Positions 46,525 through 55,056 of a stretch of DNA of 64,000 bases are shown one piece after another. The translations under genes were made by a program, and so were the position numbers. This stretch comes from Acinetobacter sp. ANC 7912 (lineage in GTDB: Bacteria; Pseudomonadota; Gammaproteobacteria; Pseudomonadales; Moraxellaceae): assembly GCF_039862785.1 (NCBI RefSeq), contig NZ_CP156795.1:806001-870000 (forward strand). The letters are read 5' to 3'. The first letter of the stretch is position 1. Each line of letters starts with the position of its first letter. The notes under the pieces are model-generated. The model saw only the letters and a program-made list of their open reading frames with translations, searched no databases and had not been told where the DNA came from.

Positions 46525-47721
46525 TTAGAAACGGTAACCGATCTTCATACCGTATGCCCATGCATTATTGTCTTCAAATTCAGCAACCACATTGCCCCCT
46601 GTTTGAGCGTGTGCGTCACCTAACCATAAGTGTTTTACTCCTGCTTGAATGAAGTAATTTTCAGCAGGGCTATATTGAGCACCCAGACCTAAGCTCCAGT
46701 AGCCTTCAGTTGGACCAAGTGTTGTTACAGGATTACCTGCACCAGAGTCCCAACCGATTGAAGTAGAAGCAGACCATTTATCTGAGAATTTATGGCCTAC
46801 ACCGACATTTGCAGACCATTGGTCATCTGAATATGAAATTAGATCTTGGCCTAATGTGTTAAGTAGTTGCGGGCTGACGGTAAACTGATCCCAATGTACC
46901 CAGCGCACATTTGCGAACGCAAGTGTATTTGGCGCGACGCCAGTTTGGAAATCAATATTTACCGACTGAGGAGTTGTTGCATTAACTTTGGAATCAATAT
47001 GACCTAACAGTGGGAATGCATATTTTTGTTCTGCTGTAAGTCCAGGAGATACGCGAGGATCTTGTGCAACTTGAGGAAGTAAAGATGTTTCATGAGAACT
47101 TGCATCATGTTTAATTTCTGAACGATAAGTTATAGACGTTTTTAACGCAATTTCAGGAATTTGATAAGCAAAACCAGCTAACCAGCCAAATGCTTCCTCT
47201 TCTTCTAGCTTAATGTTATAGCCACTAAGAACACTATAAGCTTGACCACGTAATTTAATATCCGCTTCTACCGTTTGCCAAACTGGACCAGCATAAAAAT
47301 TCCAGTTTTCTGTAGGTTGATATCCTATAAGGGCTGTTAAATTCTGAGTTTTAACTTCAACTGATGTACCTTCTGAGCCATTTCCAAATGAATTAGTAGC
47401 TGCATCATATTGTGCATCTGCACCAAAAGGTTGGTCATAAATCAGACCTAAGGAAATTTTATCAGTTGCTTGAACTTTGATTGCCGCATTAATGAAAGAG
47501 TAATCATCAGCCATATCACTGATTTTCTCCCCTTCAAAACCGGAAGTTTTAGAAGTTCCTGAGACATCAGGATCTAAAACCGAAATACCAACCTCTGCAT
47601 AGTTGCCCGGCTGTAAAAATGCTTGAATAGACTGACCAGAACGGTCTAAACCACCAGCAAAAACTGCTGAAGTTGGAAGTATTGCAAGTAATATTGCAGT
47701 AGAAATCGGCTTAAGCTTCAT
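46525..47721 (-). CDS. OmpP1/FadL-family outer-membrane transporter (copy A)
   Basis: This 398-residue beta-barrel protein has a signal peptide (AILLAILPTSAVFAGG). The FadL-type N-terminal plug begins DRSGQSIQAFLQPGNYAEVG, and the C-terminal strand ends MKIGYRF with aromatic final residue. It should move long-chain fatty acids or other hydrophobic substrates across the outer membrane. A paralogue lies immediately upstream in the same orientation, 322 bp away. Conserved barrel strands read GYWSLGLGAQYSPAENYF here and GYWNVGLGVQYSPAPNYF there. Confidence 0.9.
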   Translation of the reverse strand: MKLKPISTAILLAILPTSAVFAGGLDRSGQSIQAFLQPGNYAEVGISVLDPDVSGTSKTSGFEGEKISDMADDYSFINAAIKVQATDKISLGLIYDQPFGADAQYDAATNSFGNGSEGTSVEVKTQNLTALIGYQPTENWNFYAGPVWQTVEADIKLRGQAYSVLSGYNIKLEEEEAFGWLAGFAYQIPEIALKTSITYRSEIKHDASSHETSLLPQVAQDPRVSPGLTAEQKYAFPLLGHIDSKVNATTPQSVNIDFQTGVAPNTLAFANVRWVHWDQFTVSPQLLNTLGQDLISYSDDQWSANVGVGHKFSDKWSASTSIGWDSGAGNPVTTLGPTEGYWSLGLGAQYSPAENYFIQAGVKHLWLGDAHAQTGGNVVAEFEDNNAWAYGMKIGYRF

Positions 47722-48002
47722 GGCTCTTCCTTGAAATGTTGCATAAACATAATAAAAAGTTGTGGAAAAGTAACATAAAATTAAAAAGAGTAAATGCTCG
47801 CCTTTGATGAAGATTTGAACTGATCAGTAATTAAAATAGGAGGGGTTAGAGTTTTTGTACTAAAAATATAAGGTTAAATATGTGAATTAAATAATATTTT
47901 ATTTATATGGATTGACTGAAATGACACATAAATTAATTAAAAATTAATTGATGTTTAAATCATCAGATAGTTTACAAGTGTATAAAAATAAATTTTAAAC
48001 AA
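47722..48002. other. Spacer between the two FadL-like genes
   Basis: It holds the promoter of copy A and no gene. It is very AT-rich (>75% by eye). Confidence 0.4.
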
Positions 48003-48030
48003 TAAAAAAACCACCCGAAGGTGGTTTTTT
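48003..48030 (-). terminator. Terminator after FadL-like copy B
   Basis: AAAAAACCACC/GGTGGTTTTTT with a CGAA loop. It implies that the two paralogues are transcribed separately. Confidence 0.9.
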
Positions 48031-48043
48031 AAAGTTCTAGATA

Positions 48044-49585
48044 TTAGAAGCGGTAACCAATTTTTAGACCATAAGCAATTGCGTTATTATCTTTAAAATC
48101 ACCTACGATACGGTTGTCTTCACCTACTTGAGCTGCAGTTTGTGATTCTGCATCACCTAACCAGAAGTATTTAACACCACCGGCAATAAAGTAATTTGGT
48201 GCAGGGCTGTATTGAACGCCTAAACCAACATTCCAGTAGCCATCAGTTGGACCAAGTGTAGTGATTGGATTGCCAGCACCTGAGTCCCAACCTACAGATA
48301 CATTCCCAGCCCATTTTTCTGAAAGTTTACGGCCTACACCTGCAGTAGCAGTCCATTGATCCTTATCGTATTTAACAATATCAAAACCATTAGGACGATT
48401 TACGGAATCTAATTGACCTACGACTTCACTTAACATACCAAATTTAAGTGGGCGAAGTGCAAATTCAGACCAATCGACCCAACGAACATTTAAGAATGCA
48501 ACCGTATCTTGCATAATCCCTGATTGCAAATCGATGTTTACAGATTGAGGAGTGGTAAATTTAGATTTACCTGTGGCATTTGCAATAGCATTAGCAAAAA
48601 CAGGCCCTTGAGTTGCATCAATCAGAGAAAGAGCTGCTAGAGCAGGTAAAGATTCTCTTGCATTTGCTTCATGTTCAATTTCGGAGCGATAAGTAACAGA
48701 AGCTTTTAATGCAATTTCTGGAATTTGATAAGCAAAGCCTGCTAACCAACCCCATGCATCAGTTTCTGGAAGAGTAGCATCATAACCATTGTAAATGCTA
48801 TAAGCTTGGCCACGTAGACTTAGATCACCTTCAACGGTTTGGTAAACTGCACCTGCGTAAAGATTCCAATTTACAGTAGGCTGGTAACCGAACACTAAAG
48901 ATAAATTTTGTGATTTCAGGTCAACGACTGTATTTCCTTCTCCAAGTAAGAATCTAGAATTTAAGGCATTTCCAATATTATTGGCTGCTCCTTCTAAAGC
49001 GGTGGCAGTTGCTAAAGCTTGTTGAACTGCTGGCAGAGTTTCTGGGAGTCCTTCTACATCAGCACGATATTGTGCTGCTGTAGCATTTAATGCAGCTTGA
49101 ATTTGTTCTGGTGAGGCTTGGTTAAAATTACCACCTAAAGCTTGCTGATTAAATTGATCAAAAGAATCGCCTAGACCAGTACGAATCTGATCTCTAAGCA
49201 TATTATTTAAAGTTGTTTGTGGAAGTATTGTGTCAGTACCATAATCTGACACAAAAGCATTATTACCTGTATATTTAGCTTTTGCACCAAATGGCTGATC
49301 GTATAATAAGCCTATTGAAAAGTTATCAGTAGCTTGGATTTTTAGAGCTGCATTAGGAAAATAGTAGCTTTCTGCCATGTCATCAATATCACGGCGTGTG
49401 GTTGTTTCACCAGCCTCTCTACCAGATACATCAGCATCTAGTATAGAAATCCCTGCTTCAAAATAGTTACCAGGCTGTAAAAATGCTGCCATTGATTGGC
49501 CAGAACGATCCATAGCTGCTGCAAACGCGCCAGTCATTGGTAAGGCTGCCAAAATCATTGCTGTACTAAGCGCTTTTAATTTCAT
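48044..49585 (-). CDS. OmpP1/FadL-family outer-membrane transporter (copy B)
   Basis: This 513-residue paralogue of copy A has a signal peptide (AALPMTGAFAAAM) and the same plug start DRSGQSMAAFLQPGNYFEAG. It carries an insertion of about 100 residues near positions 105-215, helical and Gln/Ala-rich (NQASPEQIQAALNATAAQY), that copy A lacks. This may be an enlarged extracellular loop or plug. It ends LKIGYRF. Likely role is uptake of long-chain fatty acid or hydrocarbon. Confidence 0.9.
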   Translation of the reverse strand: MKLKALSTAMILAALPMTGAFAAAMDRSGQSMAAFLQPGNYFEAGISILDADVSGREAGETTTRRDIDDMAESYYFPNAALKIQATDNFSIGLLYDQPFGAKAKYTGNNAFVSDYGTDTILPQTTLNNMLRDQIRTGLGDSFDQFNQQALGGNFNQASPEQIQAALNATAAQYRADVEGLPETLPAVQQALATATALEGAANNIGNALNSRFLLGEGNTVVDLKSQNLSLVFGYQPTVNWNLYAGAVYQTVEGDLSLRGQAYSIYNGYDATLPETDAWGWLAGFAYQIPEIALKASVTYRSEIEHEANARESLPALAALSLIDATQGPVFANAIANATGKSKFTTPQSVNIDLQSGIMQDTVAFLNVRWVDWSEFALRPLKFGMLSEVVGQLDSVNRPNGFDIVKYDKDQWTATAGVGRKLSEKWAGNVSVGWDSGAGNPITTLGPTDGYWNVGLGVQYSPAPNYFIAGGVKYFWLGDAESQTAAQVGEDNRIVGDFKDNNAIAYGLKIGYRF

Positions 49586-49921
49586 TCTTCATCTTCCCTT
49601 GAGGTACAAATTGGAGTTTTAAACGATTATTCGGTATTTGCTTGGTATTGTTTTTGGAGACATTTCGATGCCTTCAATGGCTGTTTTGTTACTCCATGTG
49701 TCAAAAATAGCATAATAAAAAAAAGAGTAAATGCTCTAGCTTGAATAATGAGTTCAAAAAAACATCATATTAGAGTAAAAATACTAATTAGAAAGGAGCT
49801 TAATGCTGTAAGTATTTGAAAATAAAGTTTTTTAAAATAGAAAACATTGAATTAAAAAAATATAAATTTCTTGAATTATTTCTTAAATATTTTGTTAATT
49901 AGTTCACATATTTAAAGTTTG
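49586..49921. other. 336-bp spacer between FadL-like copy B and a tRNA gene
   Basis: No gene is seen. AT-rich; contains the copy B promoter region and sequence just 3' of the tRNA. Confidence 0.4.
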
Positions 49922-49994
49922 TGCGCCCTGCGGGACTCGAACCCACGTCGGTCGCTTAGGAGGCAACTGCTCTATCCAGTTAAGCTAAGGGCGC
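49922..49994 (-). tRNA. tRNA-Arg (anticodon CCT)
   Basis: On the minus strand a 73-nt cloverleaf reads with acceptor stem GCGCCCT/AGGGCGC, T-loop GTTCGAGTC, and anticodon stem GTTGC/GCGAC around the loop CTCCTAA, giving anticodon CCT for AGG codons. The discriminator is A. The next bases are CA rather than CCA, so the 3' CCA must be added after transcription. Confidence 0.95.
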
Positions 49995-50032
49995 AAAACG
50001 AACCCTAATCTACTCCAAAACTAGGTAAAAAA

Positions 50033-50058
50033 AAAGTTATTGCCGTAGCAATAACTTT
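50033..50058 (-). terminator. Terminator after the amino acid permease gene
   Basis: AAAGTTATTGC and GCAATAACTTT make a perfect 11-bp stem with a four-base loop; on the minus strand a run of nine T follows. Confidence 0.88.
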
Positions 50059-50087
50059 AAAAATCATTTTACTAAAATATTTTTTAA

Positions 50088-51440
50088 TCAATTTTTAGGG
50101 CGAAGTGCTTTAAATAGACCAAACATGATCGCAACCCAGATTGGAAGCATCAGCACAGATTCCTTAAAGCCTTGTGTCCACATGATGTAAAGAATTATCG
50201 CAATAAAGCCAAGTACTAGCACATTGCTAAATGGAGACCACAGGGCAGGGAACTTGGTTTTCTCGCCTAGCTGTTTCATGTGCTGAATAAACTTGAAGTG
50301 CGTCAAGCTGATCATCGCCCAGTTTAGTACCAGTGCCCCCACCACAACATAGATCAGGTGGCTTAAGGCATCTTCTGGAACAAAGTAGTTCAACAATACA
50401 CAACCAAAAATCAGGATTGCAGAGAACAATACTGCAGTGATCGGCGTACCTTGCTTGTTCACTTTCAGGAACATTTTAGGAGCATTGCCTTGTTTAGCCA
50501 GACCAAACAGCATACGGCTATTGGCGTACATCCCACTGTTATACACAGACAAGGCAGCAGTCAGAATGATGAAGTTCAGTAGATGGGCTGCCCAGTCAAT
50601 GCCTAACTGGCTAAAGATCAGCACGAAGGGACTCTTGTCCAGACCACCAAGTTCCAGCTGATTCCAAGGCACCAGTGACAACAGAATAGTTAATGCCCCG
50701 ACATAGAAAATCAGGATACGGAACACAACCTGGTTAATCGCTTTTGGAATGGTTTTTTCCGGATTTTCCGCTTCTGCAGCTGCCATACCAATCAGTTCGA
50801 TCCCACCAAAGGCGAACATTAGGAAAGCTAGCATATAGAATAAACCTTCAAAGCCATTTGGGAAGAAACCGCCCGCAGTCCACAGGTTACTAAATGTTGC
50901 AGTTGACGAAGCATCGGCTGTAAGTAATAGATACAGACCAAAGACAATCATCGAAATCACGGCAGTGACTTTGACGATAGAAAGCCAGAATTCCGATTCT
51001 CCATAGAATTTCACATTGCCGAGGTTGACCAAGGTAATCACGACAAAGAAAAACAGTACTGATGCCCATGCTGGAATATGTGGCCACCAATAGTTAATGT
51101 ATTTCGCGACAGCGGTAAGCTCGGTCATGGCGACCAGAATATATAAAATCCAGTAGTTCCAACCTGCAAGGAAGCCGGGGAATTTACCCCAGTATTTATA
51201 AGCAAAATGGCTGAACGAACCAGCAACTGGTTCGTGAACAATCATTTCACCCAATTGACGCATGATCAGGAATGCAATAAAGCCACCAATGGCATAGCCC
51301 AAAATAATCGAAGGACCAGCAGACTGGATCACCTGTGCGGAACCTAAGAATAAGCCTGTGCCAATTGCACCGCCCATGGCGATCAACTGAATATGACGGT
51401 TCTTTAAGCCACGCTGAAGTTGTGAAGACTCGTTATTCAA
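50088..51440 (-). CDS. Amino acid permease, AAT family (AroP/PheP/ProY-like)
   Basis: This 450-residue carrier of the APC superfamily has 12 helices. The N-terminal LKNRHIQLIAMGGAIGTGLF and the loop GMAAAEAENPEKTIPKAINQ are the AAT-family marks. SVYNSGMYANSRMLFGLAKQ resembles AroP and ProY proteins. It should import an amino acid with protons; aromatic amino acids or proline are the best guesses and no closer choice can be made. Confidence 0.85.
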   Translation of the reverse strand: MNNESSQLQRGLKNRHIQLIAMGGAIGTGLFLGSAQVIQSAGPSIILGYAIGGFIAFLIMRQLGEMIVHEPVAGSFSHFAYKYWGKFPGFLAGWNYWILYILVAMTELTAVAKYINYWWPHIPAWASVLFFFVVITLVNLGNVKFYGESEFWLSIVKVTAVISMIVFGLYLLLTADASSTATFSNLWTAGGFFPNGFEGLFYMLAFLMFAFGGIELIGMAAAEAENPEKTIPKAINQVVFRILIFYVGALTILLSLVPWNQLELGGLDKSPFVLIFSQLGIDWAAHLLNFIILTAALSVYNSGMYANSRMLFGLAKQGNAPKMFLKVNKQGTPITAVLFSAILIFGCVLLNYFVPEDALSHLIYVVVGALVLNWAMISLTHFKFIQHMKQLGEKTKFPALWSPFSNVLVLGFIAIILYIMWTQGFKESVLMLPIWVAIMFGLFKALRPKN

Positions 51441-51747
51441 AGTTTTCAGCCCGACAATGTAAAAAATAAGTGAAAAGATTGTAATAGATCAGGCCAGATA
51501 AGCCTAGAGCAAGTCTTTGAATGAAATATAATTATCAGATGTATAAAAAATAATTATAAAAATAAACTAAATAAATAATAAACGAATCAATATATTAATT
51601 TTATTGAATCTGATAATTCTCATCCGCATTAGAAAATAGACGACTTGCAGATGTTGTTTTTTTATACAAAGGTCTTGCAGTCAATGTATCACGCAATAAA
51701 TATACTAGACCTCTTGCGAAAGTAAAAACTACCTCAATATAGATTTC

Positions 51748-52146
51748 ATGAAATATCAGAAATTAAACCGTTTTTCAGATTCTGAATTCAAGCGCTTGGT
51801 TGGTGTACCTCGACCAGTTTTTAGTGAAATGGTCGAAGTTTTAAAAGAAGCAGAATCACTTAAAAAGAAATCTGGGCGTCCTCATACTTTAGCTATAGAG
51901 GATCAATTATTATTAACACTCAATTACTTACGGAATTACAGCACTCAATTGGAATTGGCTGCAAATTACCATATCGCTGAAAGTAATGTGAATCGAACTA
52001 TTAAAAAGGTTGAAGATGCATTAATGAAATCAAGACGTTTTACCCTGCCAAAACGAAGCATTACCACAGCAGACGAACAATTTAACTGGGTAATTATTGA
52101 TGCGACAGAATGTTCAATAGAACGCCCGAAAAAAAAATCAGAGTAA
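51748..52146 (+). CDS. IS5-family transposase, first frame (OrfA)
   Basis: This 132-residue N-terminal part contains the DNA-binding region (YHIAESNVNRTIKKVED) and the first catalytic Asp in WVIIDATECSIERPKKK. It ends just after a run of nine A, where a shift fuses it with OrfB. Alone it would be inactive as a transposase, but could be a regulator. Confidence 0.85.
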   Translation: MKYQKLNRFSDSEFKRLVGVPRPVFSEMVEVLKEAESLKKKSGRPHTLAIEDQLLLTLNYLRNYSTQLELAANYHIAESNVNRTIKKVEDALMKSRRFTLPKRSITTADEQFNWVIIDATECSIERPKKKSE

Positions 52147-52570
52147 GTTTTACAGTGGTAAAAAGAAGAAACATACGTTAAAAGCCCAAGTGATCTATCA
52201 TCCGAAGAGCAAACAAATCATAGGAGTAGATATATCGTCTGGCAGTCAGCATGATATTAAATTGGCAAGAAAAACAGTTAAGAAATTCAAACATTGTGAC
52301 TATGTTATGACCGATTTAGGGTACTATGGGTTAGAGCAAGATGGCTTTAAGTTATTGATGCCAATAAAGAAAAAGAAGAATTTCCCCTTATTTGATGCTG
52401 AGAAAAATTACAATAAAATGATTGGAAAAATACGAGTTGTAATCGAACATATTAATAGTCAATTGAAAAGATTTAGAATACTAAGTGAACGCTATCGAAA
52501 TAGACGAAAAAGATTCGGTTTACGCATTAACTTAATCGCTGCACTGGTAAACCGGATGAACTTGCAATAA
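52137..52570 (+). CDS. IS5-family transposase, second frame (OrfB), expressed by frameshift
   Basis: Read in the +1 frame after the A9 run, the sequence continues KFYSGKKKKHTLKAQVIYHP, the usual continuation of IS5 transposases of this type, with the second Asp in YVMTDLGYYGLEQD and the Glu in IRVVIEHINSQLKRF. An internal ATG at 52190 is unlikely to be a real start, since it drops the conserved FYSGKKKKHT. The frame change equals loss of one A, consistent with programmed slippage. Confidence 0.82.
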
Positions 52571-52660
52571 CGACTTTCGCAAGAGGTCTACTATACTCAA
52601 AATCCGGTTTCGCCCGTAATTGTTTACAAAATAAAGACAAGACGAAGGAAGACAAAAATT

Positions 52661-53854
52661 ATGACTTTTGCCCCGCAAATCAAGATTCCAGCTACCTATA
52701 TGCGTGGTGGTACCAGTAAAGGTGTTTTTTTCAAACTAGAAGATCTTCCAGAAGCAGCACAACAGCCGGGCAAAATCAGGGATCAGTTGTTATTACGTGT
52801 CATTGGCAGTCCAGATCCGTATGGAAAGCAGATTGATGGCTTGGGCAATGCAACCTCCAGTACCAGTAAAACCGTGATTCTGTCAAAAAGCCAGCAACCC
52901 GATCATGACGTGGATTATTTGTTTGGGCAGGTCTCAATTGATCAGCCTTTTATCGACTGGAGCGGCAACTGTGGCAACCTGACTGCAGGTGTCGGCTCAT
53001 TTGCCATTAGCAATGGATTAGTGGATTCCGCACGTATTCCGGAAAATGGCATCTGTACGGTACATATCTGGCAGGTGAATATCCAGAAAACTATTATTGC
53101 CCATGTACCTATTGTGAATGGTCAGGTACAGGAACTCGGTGACTTTGAGCTGGATGGCGTGACTTTCCCAGCAGCTGAAGTACAAATTGAATTCCTTGAC
53201 CCAGCCGATGATGATGCCGAGGGTGGAGCGATGTTCCCAACAGGCAATCTGGTAGATCAGTTAGTCGTTCCAGATTATGGCACCTTCGAAGCGACTTTGA
53301 TCAATGCTGGGATTCCAACGATTTTCCTGAAGGCCGAAGACCTAGGTTATCAGGGCACAGAACTGCAAGAAGATATTAACAGCGACCCGGCAGCACTGAA
53401 AAAGTTTGAAACCATTCGTGCTTATGGTGCATTAAAAATGGGCCTGATTTCAGATATTAGTGAAGCAGCACAACGCCAGCATACGCCGAAGATTGCCTTT
53501 GTTTCTGAGCCTAAAGCTTATGTTTCATCTGGTGGTAAGGCGATTACCGAACAGGATACTGATGTGCTAGTACGTGCCTTATCTATGGGTAAGTTGCACC
53601 ATGCCATGATGGGTACCGTGGCAGTATCGATTGGTACAGCGGCTGCTATTCCAGGTACTCTAGTGAATCTGGCAGCAGGTGGCGGTGAACGTGAAGCGGT
53701 ACGCTTTGGTCATCCGTCCGGAACTTTGCGTGTGGGTGCGCAGGCAGTACAGGAAAATGGTGAATGGAAGGTGAAAAAAGCCATTATGAGCCGTAGTGCT
53801 CGAGTCATCATGGAAGGCTGGGTACGCGTACCCCCTGAAGTGCTAGTTGAATAA
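52661..53854 (+). CDS. PrpF-family isomerase (2-methylaconitate cis-trans isomerase-like)
   Basis: This 397-residue protein has the PrpF start TYMRGGTSKGVFFKLEDLP, the GLGNATSSTSKT and DWSGNCGNLTAGVGSFAI segments with the conserved Cys, and GHPSGTLRVGAQ near the end. The PrpF family isomerises 2-methylaconitate in propionate breakdown, but relatives such as 4-oxalomesaconate tautomerase act on aromatic ring-cleavage products. No prpB, prpC or acnD gene is adjacent, so either role is possible. GAAGGAAGAC supplies a ribosome site. An IS5 element lies 71 bp upstream. Confidence 0.8.
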   Translation: MTFAPQIKIPATYMRGGTSKGVFFKLEDLPEAAQQPGKIRDQLLLRVIGSPDPYGKQIDGLGNATSSTSKTVILSKSQQPDHDVDYLFGQVSIDQPFIDWSGNCGNLTAGVGSFAISNGLVDSARIPENGICTVHIWQVNIQKTIIAHVPIVNGQVQELGDFELDGVTFPAAEVQIEFLDPADDDAEGGAMFPTGNLVDQLVVPDYGTFEATLINAGIPTIFLKAEDLGYQGTELQEDINSDPAALKKFETIRAYGALKMGLISDISEAAQRQHTPKIAFVSEPKAYVSSGGKAITEQDTDVLVRALSMGKLHHAMMGTVAVSIGTAAAIPGTLVNLAAGGGEREAVRFGHPSGTLRVGAQAVQENGEWKVKKAIMSRSARVIMEGWVRVPPEVLVE

Positions 53855-53882
53855 TCTCTATTCAAGTTTCTCCTTAGATTTT

Positions 53883-53911
53883 AAAAACCACTGCCAGCTC
53901 AGTGGTTTTTT
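53883..53911 (+). terminator. Terminator after the PrpF-family gene
   Basis: AAAAACCACTG and CAGTGGTTTTT pair around CCAGCT. Confidence 0.9.
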
Positions 53912-54050
53912 ATTATTTGTAGAGGATTGGATATTTGAAATTCAGGTATAGAACAAAACAACAGCAGGATTTCAAGCTGATAATTCTTCAGGTTTAAAGG
54001 TACAATAACGGTATAAAGCGGCAAGAGCAGTATCTTGTCATTAAACTCTA

Positions 54051-54983
54051 TTGGACAACGTATCCGAGGCGAATGTGTCATCAATAACTGAGCTGTCAAC
54101 CCATGCATTGACTCAAGCACAACATCGTATTCAACAGGACCTACTGACAGCACTTGATGCCTTTGCCATTCCTGAACCGTTAAAGTCTGCGGTGCACCAT
54201 GCGGTGATGTTGGGTGGTAAACGTGTTCGTCCAGCCTTATGCTATGCCACAGCAGCTTTAAAATCTAATCAGAATATGGCAGCGGTACGCCGTGCCGCAG
54301 TAGCCATTGAATTTATCCATTGCTATTCGCTGGCACATGATGACCTGCCATGTATGGACAATGATTTACTTCGCCGTGGTCAGCCGACCTGTCATGCGGC
54401 TTTTGGTGAAGATACGGCTTTACTTGCTGGCGATATTCTGCAATCGATGGCGTTTGAAATTCTGGGCAGCCGCCTGTTTGATCAAGGTCCATCAGTAGAA
54501 CCGGCAATTGTGTTGAAGCAGATGCAGATTCTGGCAACTGCGTCTTCAAAAATGGTCAATGGTCAGGTGCTGGATTTACAGGCGGAAGGCAAAAAAATTG
54601 ATCAGGATGCTTTGGAAACCATTCACCGCAATAAAACCGGAGCACTGATTTCTGCCGCGATCATGATGGCAGCCGTAACGATTTTTGAAGGCACAGATCT
54701 GGCAATTCCGAAACTACGTGAATTCGGACAGTCACTTGGTTTAGCGTTCCAGGTGCAGGATGATATTTTGGATATTATTTCCGATACCGAAGTACTAGGT
54801 AAAACTGCTGGTAAAGATGAGATGGTTGAGAAATCAACTTATCCTGCGTTGATGGGCTTAGATAAAGCCCAGCAATATGCCAAACAGCTACATGATCAGG
54901 CTCTCAGTGCTTTGTCATATTTTGATGGGCAAGCGGAAGAATTGACCCAGATTACTCAATTCCTGTTACATCGTAAGAACTAA
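54051..54983 (+). CDS. ispA: Farnesyl diphosphate synthase IspA
   Basis: This trans-prenyltransferase condenses IPP with DMAPP and GPP to FPP. The motifs are GGKRVRPALCYA, the first Asp-rich motif LAHDDLPCMDNDLLRRG and the second FQVQDDILDIISDTE. The reading from TTG at 54051 gives 310 residues; GTG at 54075 with an AGG six bases upstream is a good alternative start and would give 302. The FPP product supports quinone, undecaprenyl and haem O synthesis. Confidence 0.93.
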   Translation: MDNVSEANVSSITELSTHALTQAQHRIQQDLLTALDAFAIPEPLKSAVHHAVMLGGKRVRPALCYATAALKSNQNMAAVRRAAVAIEFIHCYSLAHDDLPCMDNDLLRRGQPTCHAAFGEDTALLAGDILQSMAFEILGSRLFDQGPSVEPAIVLKQMQILATASSKMVNGQVLDLQAEGKKIDQDALETIHRNKTGALISAAIMMAAVTIFEGTDLAIPKLREFGQSLGLAFQVQDDILDIISDTEVLGKTAGKDEMVEKSTYPALMGLDKAQQYAKQLHDQALSALSYFDGQAEELTQITQFLLHRKN

Positions 54984-55014
54984 TCATCAGCAATTGCTGT
55001 AATGCACAGGCATA

Positions 55015-55042
55015 AAAAAGAGGACTTAAAGTCCTCTTTTTT
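55015..55042. terminator. Bidirectional terminator between ispA and putP
   Basis: AAAAGAGGACTT and AAGTCCTCTTTT pair with a minimal loop, with A and T runs on both sides. Confidence 0.88.
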
Positions 55043-55056
55043 ATTGAAAGTTAAAT

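Larger units (their letters stand above)
51704..52592 (+). mobile_element. IS5-family element with frameshifted transposase and 3-bp target duplication
   Basis: The element proper is 51707-52589, 883 bp. AGACCTCTTGCGAAAGT and its complement form a perfect 17-bp terminal inverted repeat. Both flanks read ACT. The two transposase frames are joined by a slip on nine A at 52129-52137. Its right end lies 71 bp before the PrpF-family start, so it has displaced that gene's upstream region. Confidence 0.9.

Noticed and set aside
53899..54153. Minus-strand open frame of 84 codons over the ispA start
   Set aside because: It overlaps the prpF terminator and ispA and has no ribosome site or family likeness.
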